From NCBI GenBank assembly GCA_019239915.1, contig JAFAZF010000003.1:62001-126000 (forward strand): a stretch of DNA of 64,000 bases, in the 5' to 3' direction. This stretch comes from Sphingomonadaceae bacterium (lineage in GTDB: Bacteria > Pseudomonadota > Alphaproteobacteria > Sphingomonadales > Sphingomonadaceae). The notes under the pieces were generated by a model that searched no databases, was not told the origin of the DNA, and saw only the letters and a list, made by a program, of their open reading frames with translations. The position numbers and the translations under genes are program-made. This document shows positions 8,574 to 16,645 of the stretch, piece by piece; the first letter of the stretch is position 1, and every line of letters begins with the position of its first letter.

Positions 8574-9344
8574 ATGGGCGTGCTCGATCAATTCAGGCTG
8601 GATGGCGGGGCGGCGGTGGTGACGGGCGGCAGCCGCGGCATCGGCAAGGGCATCGCGATCGCCCTGGCCGAGGCGGGCGCGGACGTCGTCGTCGCGGCGC
8701 GACGCGCGGACTCGCTGGCGGAGACCGTCGCGGAGATCGGCCGGCTCGGCCGCCGGGTGCATGGCGTCGCCTGCGACGTTTCGCGGCCGGAGGAGGTCAG
8801 GCGGCTCGCCGACGAGGCCGTGGCGAAGCTCGGCAAGGTCACGATCTGGGTGAACAACGCCGGCGGCCAACCCGATATGAAGGTGCGGCCGTTCGTCGAG
8901 GTCAGCCACGAGAACTTCCAGGCGCAGGTCGATCTCAACCTTACATCGGTATGGGCAGGCTCGGTCGAGGCCGCGCGCATCCTTCCCCCCGGCGGATCGC
9001 TCATCAATATCTCGTCGTCCTCGGCGCGCTCCAACCGCAACATGACCTTCGCGCTCTATGGCGCGCTCAAGGCGGCGCTGAACAATCTCACCAAGACGCT
9101 GGCGGTAGAGCTCGGGCCGCAAATCCGCGTCAATGCCGTGGCGCCGGGGCCGGTGCCGACCGAGGCACTGCATAACACGCTCGGCGTCACCGCCGAGACC
9201 GAGGACGAATTTCTGCCGATGATGAACGTGCCCCTCCAGAGCTGGGGCACGCCGGCCGACATCGGCGCGGCGGTCGTCTTCATGGCATCGCCCGCCGCAC
9301 GCTGGATCACCGGCGAGTGCCTCTTCGTGACCGGCGGTCTCTAG
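8574..9344 (+). CDS. SDR family oxidoreductase
   Basis: The 256-residue classical SDR carries TGGSRGIGKG near residues 17-26, NNAGG, a Ser-rich catalytic segment (ISSSSARS) and YGALK as the YxxxK pair, and ends in FVTGGL. A strong GGAGGGAGGA lies just upstream of the ATG. It is the only plus-strand gene of the first catabolic block, divergent from the MDR-led operon and convergent with the MFS gene. This may be a ketone/alcohol step of the same pathway under shared control. Confidence 0.9.
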   Translation: MGVLDQFRLDGGAAVVTGGSRGIGKGIAIALAEAGADVVVAARRADSLAETVAEIGRLGRRVHGVACDVSRPEEVRRLADEAVAKLGKVTIWVNNAGGQPDMKVRPFVEVSHENFQAQVDLNLTSVWAGSVEAARILPPGGSLINISSSSARSNRNMTFALYGALKAALNNLTKTLAVELGPQIRVNAVAPGPVPTEALHNTLGVTAETEDEFLPMMNVPLQSWGTPADIGAAVVFMASPAARWITGECLFVTGGL

Positions 9345-9374
9345 GGAGCGCGATCCTGACCTCAAGCGCCATGA

Positions 9375-10583
9375 TCATGCCGCCACGGCGGCGGGCGTGG
9401 CGGACCGGCGGGCGATTACCATGGTGATCGGCAGCGTCACGACCAGCGTCGCGATGCTGACGAGCAGGAACAGCACGCTGCCGCCGAACCGCGCGCCGAT
9501 CTGCGAAGCGAGGATCGGGAAGAAGATCTGTGAGCCGTAGAGCGCAAGGTTGGCAGCGCCGAGCGCCGGGCCCGAGCGCTCGCCCAGCGTTTCGCTGATC
9601 GAGGTGTAGAGCGCGGCGATATAGCCGACCGTCCCGATGCCGGCGAGGCAGAAGCCGACGGTGATCAACGTCCAGCTTCCCGTCATCGCGATGAGCACGC
9701 CGCCCAGCCCGAAGATGGTGAGGAAGACGACCAGCGAAGACCGTGTCCCGATCGCGCGATGCACCGGGCCGTAGGCGCCCGAAGCGAGCATCGCCATGAG
9801 CGACATGATCGAAAGCGAGAGCCCGCTCTTGGCGGGATCGGGGATGCCCACCTCCGCCATGTAGGTCGGCCCATAGAAGGACCCTGAGCTCATGCTGAGG
9901 CCGAAGATCGCAATCGCGAGGACCAGCGGCGGCTGGAGCCCGCCAAGGATCGAACCGCGCGGCGCGCTCGCTGCGTCCGCGCTCGCCTTCGGCGTCGCTC
10001 CCGGCAGCCCGAGCACGAGCGCGAGCACCGGCAGCAGGGCAAGGTGGATGAGGAAGCTGTAGTGCCAGCCGTGCTTCACGAGCAGACCGACCAGCGGATA
10101 GGCCGCCGCGATGGTGACGGACCCCATCAGGTTCAGCATTCCGAACATGCCTGGCCGCTGTTGCGCCGGCAGCGAGGCGATGCCGGCGAGGCTCGCCGCG
10201 AGCGAGGCCGAGACACCCAGAGCGATCACGACGCGTGAGAGCAGGATCAGCCAAAGATTGTCGAGTACGACCGGTGCGACGCCGCCCAACACGTAGAATA
10301 GTATGCCCGCCAGATAGACGGTGCGGTAACCCAGCCGATCGACGAGTCGTCCGAAGGCAGGCGAGGTCAGCGCGAAGGCGGGCCCGCCGATCCCGGCGAT
10401 CGCGGGGATGAGCATCGCGGCATGCGGTGCAGAGGCGAACTCCGCCCGCATCGCGGGCAGTGGAATCCCGATCGTGAAGATGCCGATGCCATTGAAGCTG
10501 CTCCCCATCATCAGCGCCAGCCGCCCGAGGAAGGGTATCGGCGGCCCCTCGGCCGCGTGGGTTTGCGCGGATCCGGCGCTCAT
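9375..10583 (-). CDS. MFS transporter
   Basis: The 402-residue protein has about twelve hydrophobic segments and the loop-2/3 signature GRLVDRLGYRTVYL of the major facilitator superfamily. The ATG at 10583 (MSAGSAQ) is nine bases from GGAGAG, whereas the ATG at 10592 would abut it, so 10583 is preferred. It lies 70 bases after the last beta-oxidation gene on the same strand and probably belongs to that transcript. Role: proton-coupled uptake of the organic acid substrate, or export of an intermediate; direction cannot be told. Confidence 0.88.
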   Translation of the reverse strand: MSAGSAQTHAAEGPPIPFLGRLALMMGSSFNGIGIFTIGIPLPAMRAEFASAPHAAMLIPAIAGIGGPAFALTSPAFGRLVDRLGYRTVYLAGILFYVLGGVAPVVLDNLWLILLSRVVIALGVSASLAASLAGIASLPAQQRPGMFGMLNLMGSVTIAAAYPLVGLLVKHGWHYSFLIHLALLPVLALVLGLPGATPKASADAASAPRGSILGGLQPPLVLAIAIFGLSMSSGSFYGPTYMAEVGIPDPAKSGLSLSIMSLMAMLASGAYGPVHRAIGTRSSLVVFLTIFGLGGVLIAMTGSWTLITVGFCLAGIGTVGYIAALYTSISETLGERSGPALGAANLALYGSQIFFPILASQIGARFGGSVLFLLVSIATLVVTLPITMVIARRSATPAAVAA

Positions 10584-10653
10584 GTCGGGCATCTCTCCAA
10601 TCTTTTGTGTTGGAGGAGCCTAACGGGTCGCCAGCGAAGGTCCAGCGGCCGGT

Positions 10654-11448
10654 TCAGCCGATCGTCGCGGTCGCTGCCATGATGTTTCCCCCCGCCGCGT
10701 TGCGAACCGCGAGCGCGAGCGTCTCGCCGTCGCGCTCCCCGGACAGCGTGATCGGCTCGTCGGCGAAGGCGGGTTGCTGCGCGCGGAAGGTGAAACGGAT
10801 CAGCCGGTTGGAGCCCAGCGCGCGATCGGCCAGGTCGAGCAGCAGCGTCGCCATCAGCGGTCCGTGGACGACGAGACCGGGATAACCTTCCATTTCATGC
10901 GCATAGGGGAGGTCGTAATGAATGCGATGGCTGTTGAAGGTGAGCGCGGAGTAACGGAACAGGAGCGCGGGCGAGGGGGTAATCGTGCGCGACCAAGGCC
11001 CCTCTGCCGGTGGATTGGCGAAGACTGGGGCAGGCATCGGCGGGGGTGCGCCGCTGGCCGGCTCGCGATAGACGATCGTCTGCGTCTCCTCGATCGCGGT
11101 GGCGCCGGCGGCACGGGTGATATGCTCGGCCGTCACGAACAGGAGCCGCCCGCTGGAGCCCTGCTTGTCGACCCGATCGACGATCCGCGATTGTCGCTCG
11201 ATCGCCGTCCCGATCGGCAGCGGTGCGAGGAAGCGCACGTCGCTCGCCGCCCACATGCGGCGCGGGGGCAGTGTGCCATCGGGCAGCGGATGACCGTCCG
11301 GGCCGAGGCCGGCGGTCGGTGCCTCCGGCGTGGCGAGGCACCAGTGGATGCCTTGCGGCGCGACGTCCGTGCACGGCTCGCGATCGAGCGTCGCGGCAAA
11401 GCGGGCGGCAAGCGCGGGGGTGAGCAGATCGGTCCGGATCTCGTCCAT
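10654..11448 (-). CDS. FAS1-like/MaoC-type dehydratase (mesaconyl-C4-CoA hydratase-like)
   Basis: The 264-residue protein is a double hot-dog hydratase: an N-terminal FAS1-like dehydratase part (about 1-140, with RRMWAASDVRF) and a C-terminal part with the hydratase motif FNSHRIHYDLPYA (Asn and His in place) followed by HGPLMATLLLDL. The layout and length match the mesaconyl-C4-CoA hydratase group of the 3-hydroxypropionate cycle and their many uncharacterised relatives. Its ATG overlaps the TGA of the upstream acyl-CoA dehydrogenase (TGATG). It closes the eight-gene beta-oxidation operon and would hydrate an enoyl-CoA that is branched or carries a second carboxyl group; the substrate is inferred. 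Confidence 0.8.
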   Translation of the reverse strand: MDEIRTDLLTPALAARFAATLDREPCTDVAPQGIHWCLATPEAPTAGLGPDGHPLPDGTLPPRRMWAASDVRFLAPLPIGTAIERQSRIVDRVDKQGSSGRLLFVTAEHITRAAGATAIEETQTIVYREPASGAPPPMPAPVFANPPAEGPWSRTITPSPALLFRYSALTFNSHRIHYDLPYAHEMEGYPGLVVHGPLMATLLLDLADRALGSNRLIRFTFRAQQPAFADEPITLSGERDGETLALAVRNAAGGNIMAATATIG

Positions 11449-13049
11449 CAATTGCGCACCGCCAGCAGCCCGCGTGCGATCACATGCGCCTGGATTTCCG
11501 CCGCGCCCTCGAAGATGTTGAGGATCCTCGCATCGCACAGCACGCGGCTGATCTCGCTTTCCAGCGCATAGCCGTTGCCGCCGTGGATCTGCAGCGCATT
11601 GTCGGCATTGGTCCAGGCGACGCGCGCGGCGAGCAGCTTGGCCATGCCCGCCTCGACGTCGCAGCGCCGGCCCTTGTCCTTCTCGCGCGCGGCGAAATAG
11701 GCGAGCTCGCGCGCAGCGACGATCTCGACCAGCATCATCACCAGCTTGTCGGAGACGCGCGGAAAATCGAACAGCGGCTTGCCGAACTGCCTGCGCTCCA
11801 GTGCATAGGACAGGCCCAACTCATAGGCGCGCCAAGCCACGCCGACGGCGCGCGCGGCGGTCTGGATGCGCGCGCCCTCGAAGGTGCGCATCAGCTGGCG
11901 GAAGCCCTGCCCCTCATCACCGCCCAGAACGCCGTCGGCGGGCACCGCGAAGCCGTCGAACATCAGTTCATATTCGCGCATGCCGCGATAGCCGAGCACG
12001 GCGATCTCGCCGCCCGACATGCCGGCGGCGGGGAAGGGATCGGCCTCCGTCCCGCGCGGCTTCGGCGCGAGGAACATCGAGAGCCCGGCATTGCCCGGTC
12101 CGCCGGTGCGCACGAGCAGCGTCATCAGGTCCGATCGCGCGGCGTGGGTGATCCATGTCTTGGCGCCGGAGATACGCCAGTCGCCGTCCGCATCGCGCAC
12201 GGCGCGGGTCTGCAGGCCGGCGAGGTCCGATCCGTTGGACGGCTCGGTAAAGACCGCGGTGGGCAGCACCTCGCCACTGGCGATGCGGGGCAGCCAGTCG
12301 GCCTTCTGCGCCTCGGTGCCACCCGCGGAGATCAACTCGCCGGCAATCTCCGATCGCGTGCCGAGCGAGCCCGCGCCGATCCAGCCGCGCGACAGCTCCT
12401 CGGTGACGACGCACATCTCGAGCTTGCCGAGACCGAGACCGCCATATTCCGGCGCGATGCAGATGCCGAAGGTGCCGAGCGCCGCCAGCTCCGCGATCAG
12501 CGCGTCCGGGATCAGCGCGTTGGCAAGGTGCCAGCCATGCGCGTGCGGCGTGATCTTCTCGGCGGTGAAGCGGCGATACTGATCGCGGATCGAATCGACA
12601 ATGTCATCGCCGAACTCCTCTGCAATGCCACCGCCGTCGCGGATATGCGCGGCTAGCCGTGCGCGCGCCTCGGGCGATGTGCCTGTCGCGACGATCGTCG
12701 CGGTCTCGCCAAGGAAGCGCGCGGGATCGAGCCCCAACTGCTGGGGGCGGACGAACTCGCTGGCGCTGATCGGCAGGCCGCTACCGATCTGCGCGCAATA
12801 TTCGCCGAACGCGATCGTCAGCAGCGTCCGCTCCGCCTCGCCCAAGCGGCCGCGCGCATCCAGATCGCGGCCCCAGGCGAGCAGCGCCTCCAGCGCCGCG
12901 ACTGTGGTCTCGATCCAGGCGAGGCCGTGGGCGGCACGCTGTTCCGGATCGAGCCCGGCGGCCTCGATCCGCGCGCGAACCGCATTCCGCGCTTCGCCAG
13001 CGAGCCGCCGCGCGGCGTCGGCCGCCTCGGCAAGGCGATCGATCGTCAC
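11448..13049 (-). CDS. Acyl-CoA dehydrogenase with long N-terminal extension (methylsuccinyl-CoA dehydrogenase-like)
   Basis: At 533 residues this flavoprotein is longer than the usual 380-400. Its first 150 or so residues are an extra helical segment before the standard ACAD fold. The ACAD part shows [48 protein letters not shown] and the C-terminal [11 protein letters not shown] and IFEGAAEIQ, where Glu of EGA is the expected catalytic base. (2S)-methylsuccinyl-CoA dehydrogenase of the ethylmalonyl-CoA pathway has the same extra N-terminal domain, so branched-chain acyl-CoA substrates are likely. The start is a GTG overlapping the TGA of the CoA-transferase gene (GTGA). Confidence 0.85.
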   Translation of the reverse strand: MTIDRLAEAADAARRLAGEARNAVRARIEAAGLDPEQRAAHGLAWIETTVAALEALLAWGRDLDARGRLGEAERTLLTIAFGEYCAQIGSGLPISASEFVRPQQLGLDPARFLGETATIVATGTSPEARARLAAHIRDGGGIAEEFGDDIVDSIRDQYRRFTAEKITPHAHGWHLANALIPDALIAELAALGTFGICIAPEYGGLGLGKLEMCVVTEELSRGWIGAGSLGTRSEIAGELISAGGTEAQKADWLPRIASGEVLPTAVFTEPSNGSDLAGLQTRAVRDADGDWRISGAKTWITHAARSDLMTLLVRTGGPGNAGLSMFLAPKPRGTEADPFPAAGMSGGEIAVLGYRGMREYELMFDGFAVPADGVLGGDEGQGFRQLMRTFEGARIQTAARAVGVAWRAYELGLSYALERRQFGKPLFDFPRVSDKLVMMLVEIVAARELAYFAAREKDKGRRCDVEAGMAKLLAARVAWTNADNALQIHGGNGYALESEISRVLCDARILNIFEGAAEIQAHVIARGLLAVRN

Positions 13050-14257
13050 GCCACGAGCCCCTCGTCGTGCAGCTTGCCGATCGCGCCGGATGTGAGCCCA
13101 AGCACCTCGGCGAGAACCGCATCGCTATGCTCGCCGAGGCGAGGCGCACGCACGGGCGGGAGCCGCTCCTCCTGCGGGATCGTCGCCATCGCGCCGGGCA
13201 CGGGGTAGGAGAGGCCGCTCGCCTGCTCAATCGTCGAGAAGACCGGATTGTCGGCGACCAGCACCGGATCGCGCGCCGCTTCGATCATCGTGCGGTACGG
13301 GCCCCAGCAGCAGCCGAGCGCGTCGAACACCGAGCCGAGGTCGGCGGCGGTGCGTCGCGCGACGGCCGCCTCCACCAGCGGCACCAATACGTCGCGATGC
13401 TCGAAGCGCACGCCTTCGTCCCTCGCGAAGGATACGCCACGCTCCGCTTCGATCGCCGCAACCGCCTCGCCTATTCCGAGCGCCTTCATCAGGCCGGTCC
13501 ACTGTCGCGGCGTGATCGCCATCACCATCAGCCGCTCGCCGTCCGCGGTCACGTAATCGCGGCCGAAAGCGCCATAGACTTCATTGCCGTAGCGGGCACG
13601 GTTCTCGCCGGTGGTGAGAACCTCGGCGAGCTGGCCGAGATTGGCGATCGTGGCGATGCCGACATCCGACAGCGGGATGCGCACCTCCTGCCCGCGGCCG
13701 GTCTCGCGCCGGTGCCGCTCGGCGGCGAGCAGCGCGAAAGCGGCATAGGCGCCGGTGAGGAGGTCCCAGGCGGGCAGCACGTGGTTGACCGGCTGCGCGC
13801 CGAGGCTCGCGGGGCCGGTGATCTGCGGGATGCCGAGCGCGCAATTGACGGTGTAGTCGAGCGCGGGCCCGCCGTTCGCCTGCCCCATGATCCGTACCGT
13901 GACGAGATCGGCCCGGCGCGCGGCAAGCTTGTCGTGCGAGAGGAAGCCCTCGACGGGATAGTTGGTGACGAACAGCCCCGCCTGCTCCCCCGCCGCGGTG
14001 GCGAGCGCGGCGAGCAGTTCGCGCCCCTCGGGCCGGCCGAGATCAAGCGCGACCGACTTCTTTCCTTTGTTGAGCCCTTCCCAGTAGAGGCTTGATCCAG
14101 CGTCGTTCTTCGGCCAGCGATTGAAGTCCGGTCCACCGCCGATCTGATCGACGCGGATCACCTCCGCGCCCATCTGCGCGAGATAGAGACCAGCGCTCGG
14201 CGAGGCGACGAAGGACGAGGCCTCCACCACCCGCAGCGGCTTCAGGAGATCATACAT
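13046..14257 (-). CDS. CaiB/BaiF (family III) CoA-transferase
   Basis: The 403-residue protein begins [16 protein letters not shown], and its ATG overlaps the TGA of the preceding acyl-CoA dehydrogenase gene. It shows the family III pattern: [34 protein letters not shown], then [17 protein letters not shown] and the C-terminal region with [13 protein letters not shown]. The catalytic Asp of family III enzymes would lie in the [15 protein letters not shown] region, where the usual D is not evident by eye. These enzymes move CoA between carboxylic acids, here probably activating the imported acid at the expense of succinyl-CoA or a pathway intermediate. The frame upstream of 14257 is a shadow of the neighbouring gene. 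Confidence 0.87.
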   Translation of the reverse strand: MYDLLKPLRVVEASSFVASPSAGLYLAQMGAEVIRVDQIGGGPDFNRWPKNDAGSSLYWEGLNKGKKSVALDLGRPEGRELLAALATAAGEQAGLFVTNYPVEGFLSHDKLAARRADLVTVRIMGQANGGPALDYTVNCALGIPQITGPASLGAQPVNHVLPAWDLLTGAYAAFALLAAERHRRETGRGQEVRIPLSDVGIATIANLGQLAEVLTTGENRARYGNEVYGAFGRDYVTADGERLMVMAITPRQWTGLMKALGIGEAVAAIEAERGVSFARDEGVRFEHRDVLVPLVEAAVARRTAADLGSVFDALGCCWGPYRTMIEAARDPVLVADNPVFSTIEQASGLSYPVPGAMATIPQEERLPPVRAPRLGEHSDAVLAEVLGLTSGAIGKLHDEGLVA

Positions 14258-15441
14258 CAGCCCTGCGCCGCAAACTCGCGGAGCATGTTCTTGGCGATGA
14301 CGAGCTGCTGGATCTGCGTCGTGCCCTCGTAGATGCGATAGACGCGCACGTCGCGATAGAAGCGCTCGACCTCGTATTCGGCCATGTAGCCGGCGCCGCC
14401 GTAGATCTGCACGGCGCGATCGGCGATGCGTCCGCAGGCCTCGGTCGCGAACAGCTTCACGCAGCTTGCCTCGGTGGAGAAGGGCAGGCCGTCTTCGGCG
14501 CGGCGCAGCGCATCGGCGAGCATGCTCTCGGCGGCGTAGAGCTCGACCTTGGAATCGGCCAGCATCGCCTGGATCAGCTGGAAGTTGGCGATCGTCTCGC
14601 CGAATGCCTTGCGCTCGGTCGCGTAGCGCAGCGCGCTCTCCAGGATGCGCCGCGAATAACCGATCGCGCTCGATCCGACCGAGAAGCGCCCGGTATCGAG
14701 CGCCATCATCGCTGTCTTGAAGCCCCGTCCTTCCTCGCCGCCGAGCAGGGCGGAGGCGGGCACGCGCACATCCTCCAGCACAATGTCGCCTGTCAGCGCG
14801 CCGACCTGGCCCATCTTCTTGTCGGGCTTGGCGCGGGTGAGGCCCGGCGTGTCGGTCGGCACCAGGAAAGCCGAGACGTGCGCGTTCTTGGGCAGGTTCT
14901 CGGCCGATGTGCGCGCCATCACCAGCACCATGTCGGCGATCGGCCCGTTGGTGATGTAGCGCTTGGTGCCGTTGAGGACGTAGTGATCGCCGTCCTTTGC
15001 CGCGCGGGTGCGCAGGCCCGCGGAATCGGAGCCGCTGTCCGGCTCGGTCAGTCCGAAGGCACCGATCGCGCCGGCGGCGAGCTTGGGCAGCCATTCGCGC
15101 TTCTGCTCGTCCGTGCCCGCATTTCTGAGCGCGGTGCAGATCATGCCGGTGTTGATCGAGAGCACGGCGCGGAAGGCCGGCGCGGCCCAGGCGATCTCGG
15201 TGATCGTCTCGATATATTCGGTGAGGCTGAGGCCGAGGCCGCCATATTCGGTGGGGACGGTGAGCCCGAACAGGCCCATCTCGCGCATCTCCGCGAGCAC
15301 CCAGTCGGGCAGTTGCCCCAGCTCCATCACCTCTGGCTCGGCGGGCACGAGCCGCTCGCGTACGAAGCGGCGGATCTGGTCCTTGAACGCGGCGAAGGTC
15401 TCGGCGTCCATGGAGCGGCCGGTGGCGGGCCGATCAAGCAT
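14257..15441 (-). CDS. Acyl-CoA dehydrogenase
   Basis: This is a standard-length (394 residues) FAD-dependent ACAD: EYGGLGLS, GLTEPDSGSDSAGLRT, NGTKRYITNGPIAD, ERKAFGETIANFQ, QIYGGAGYMAEYEVERFYRD and RIYEGTTQIQ, whose Glu is the expected catalytic base. It inserts the alpha-beta double bond in a CoA ester and passes electrons to ETF. Its start overlaps the thiolase stop by eight bases. With the extended ACAD three kilobases downstream it gives the operon two dehydrogenases, consistent with two rounds or two different chain types. Confidence 0.92.
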   Translation of the reverse strand: MLDRPATGRSMDAETFAAFKDQIRRFVRERLVPAEPEVMELGQLPDWVLAEMREMGLFGLTVPTEYGGLGLSLTEYIETITEIAWAAPAFRAVLSINTGMICTALRNAGTDEQKREWLPKLAAGAIGAFGLTEPDSGSDSAGLRTRAAKDGDHYVLNGTKRYITNGPIADMVLVMARTSAENLPKNAHVSAFLVPTDTPGLTRAKPDKKMGQVGALTGDIVLEDVRVPASALLGGEEGRGFKTAMMALDTGRFSVGSSAIGYSRRILESALRYATERKAFGETIANFQLIQAMLADSKVELYAAESMLADALRRAEDGLPFSTEASCVKLFATEACGRIADRAVQIYGGAGYMAEYEVERFYRDVRVYRIYEGTTQIQQLVIAKNMLREFAAQG

Positions 15442-16642
15442 CGGCCAGGCCCACGATCGCGACCGCCGAGACGTTTTGGCTCGGCATGCCGCCGAGATTG
15501 TGGCTGAGCGCGAGGCTCGGCGGGGTCTTGCGCTGCCGCTCGCCGGCGCGGCCGAGCAGCTGGAGGTAGTTCTCGTAGATCATCCGCAGGCCCGAAGCGC
15601 CGATCGGGTGGCCGAAGCATTTGAGGCCGCCGTCGATCTGGCAGGGCACCTGGCCGTCGGCGTCGAACACGCCGTCGAGCACATCGCGCCAGCCCTCGCC
15701 TTCCTTGGAAAGATAGAGGTCTTCCATCGTCACCAGCTCCGTGATCGAGAAGCAGTCGTGCACTTCGGTGAGGCTGATCTGCTCGCGCGGATTGGTCACG
15801 CCGGCCTCCTCATAGGCCTTGGTCGCGGCAATGCGGGTGGTGTGGAAATAGCTGCCGTTCCAGCCACCTCCTTGCTGGAGCTCCCAACCGTTCGAGGTCG
15901 AGATCTGTAGCGCCTTGACGGTGACGAGGTCTTTCTTGCCGAGGCTGCGCGCGATTTCCGGCGTGGTCACGATCGCGCACGCGGCGCCGTCCGACACGCC
16001 GCAGCAGTCGAACAGGCCGAGCGGCTCGGCGATCATCGGCGCGCCGAGCACGGTCTCCATGTCGACCGCCTTGCGCAGGTGCGCCTTCGGGTTCTTGGCG
16101 CCGTTGGCGTGGCTCTTGACCGAAACGTGCGCCATGGCGCGCTTGAGGTCGTCCTTGCCGACGCCGTGCGCGGCCCGATAGGCGGAAGCGAGCTGGGCGA
16201 AGTTGCCCGGCGCCGAGCCGGTCACGCCGACCATGTCGAAGGTCGTGCCGCGGGTGCGCACCGGCAGGCCGCCATAGCCCGTGTCCTTCAGCTTCTCGAC
16301 GCCGAGCGCGAGCGCGATGTCGGCCGCGCCGGACGCTACCGCATAGACCGCGCCGCGGAAGCTCTCGGTGCCGCTCGCGCAATAATTCTCGACCTTGGTG
16401 ACGCCGATGTTCGGCAGCCGCAGCGCCATCGAGAGCGGAATGCCGGAAGGGCCGATGTTGACCGCATCGAACGCGACGCCCAGCCACGCGGCGTCGATCT
16501 GCGAGCTGTCGATACCGGCATCGCCGATGGCTTCCTCGAACGCCTCGACCATCAGCTGGTCGGCATCCTTGTCCCAGCGCTCGCCGAACTTGGCGCATCC
16601 CATGCCGAGGATCGCCACCTTGTCCTTGATGCCGCGTGCCAT
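15434..16642 (-). CDS. Thiolase (SCP-x / acetyl-CoA acetyltransferase type)
   Basis: The 402-residue protein has the thiolase fold with the acyl-accepting Cys88 in ENYCASGTES, His in TEVHDCFS and the C-terminal CFGHPIGASG. It lacks the extra loop of classical biosynthetic thiolases and most resembles lipid-transfer-protein/SCP-x thiolases. In bacteria and archaea such thiolases act with DUF35 OB-fold partners. Here the next gene upstream, three bases away, encodes exactly such a DUF35 domain fused to an HMG-CoA-synthase-like domain. It should carry out thiolytic, or retro-aldol, chain cleavage after the SDR step. Confidence 0.9.
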   Translation of the reverse strand: MARGIKDKVAILGMGCAKFGERWDKDADQLMVEAFEEAIGDAGIDSSQIDAAWLGVAFDAVNIGPSGIPLSMALRLPNIGVTKVENYCASGTESFRGAVYAVASGAADIALALGVEKLKDTGYGGLPVRTRGTTFDMVGVTGSAPGNFAQLASAYRAAHGVGKDDLKRAMAHVSVKSHANGAKNPKAHLRKAVDMETVLGAPMIAEPLGLFDCCGVSDGAACAIVTTPEIARSLGKKDLVTVKALQISTSNGWELQQGGGWNGSYFHTTRIAATKAYEEAGVTNPREQISLTEVHDCFSITELVTMEDLYLSKEGEGWRDVLDGVFDADGQVPCQIDGGLKCFGHPIGASGLRMIYENYLQLLGRAGERQRKTPPSLALSHNLGGMPSQNVSAVAIVGLADA

Positions 16643-16645
16643 AGC

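Noticed and set aside
11448-13049. Frameshift fusion as the cause of the long N-terminus of the acyl-CoA dehydrogenase
   Set aside because: The reading frame is continuous with uniform codon use, and a subfamily with this extension is known.
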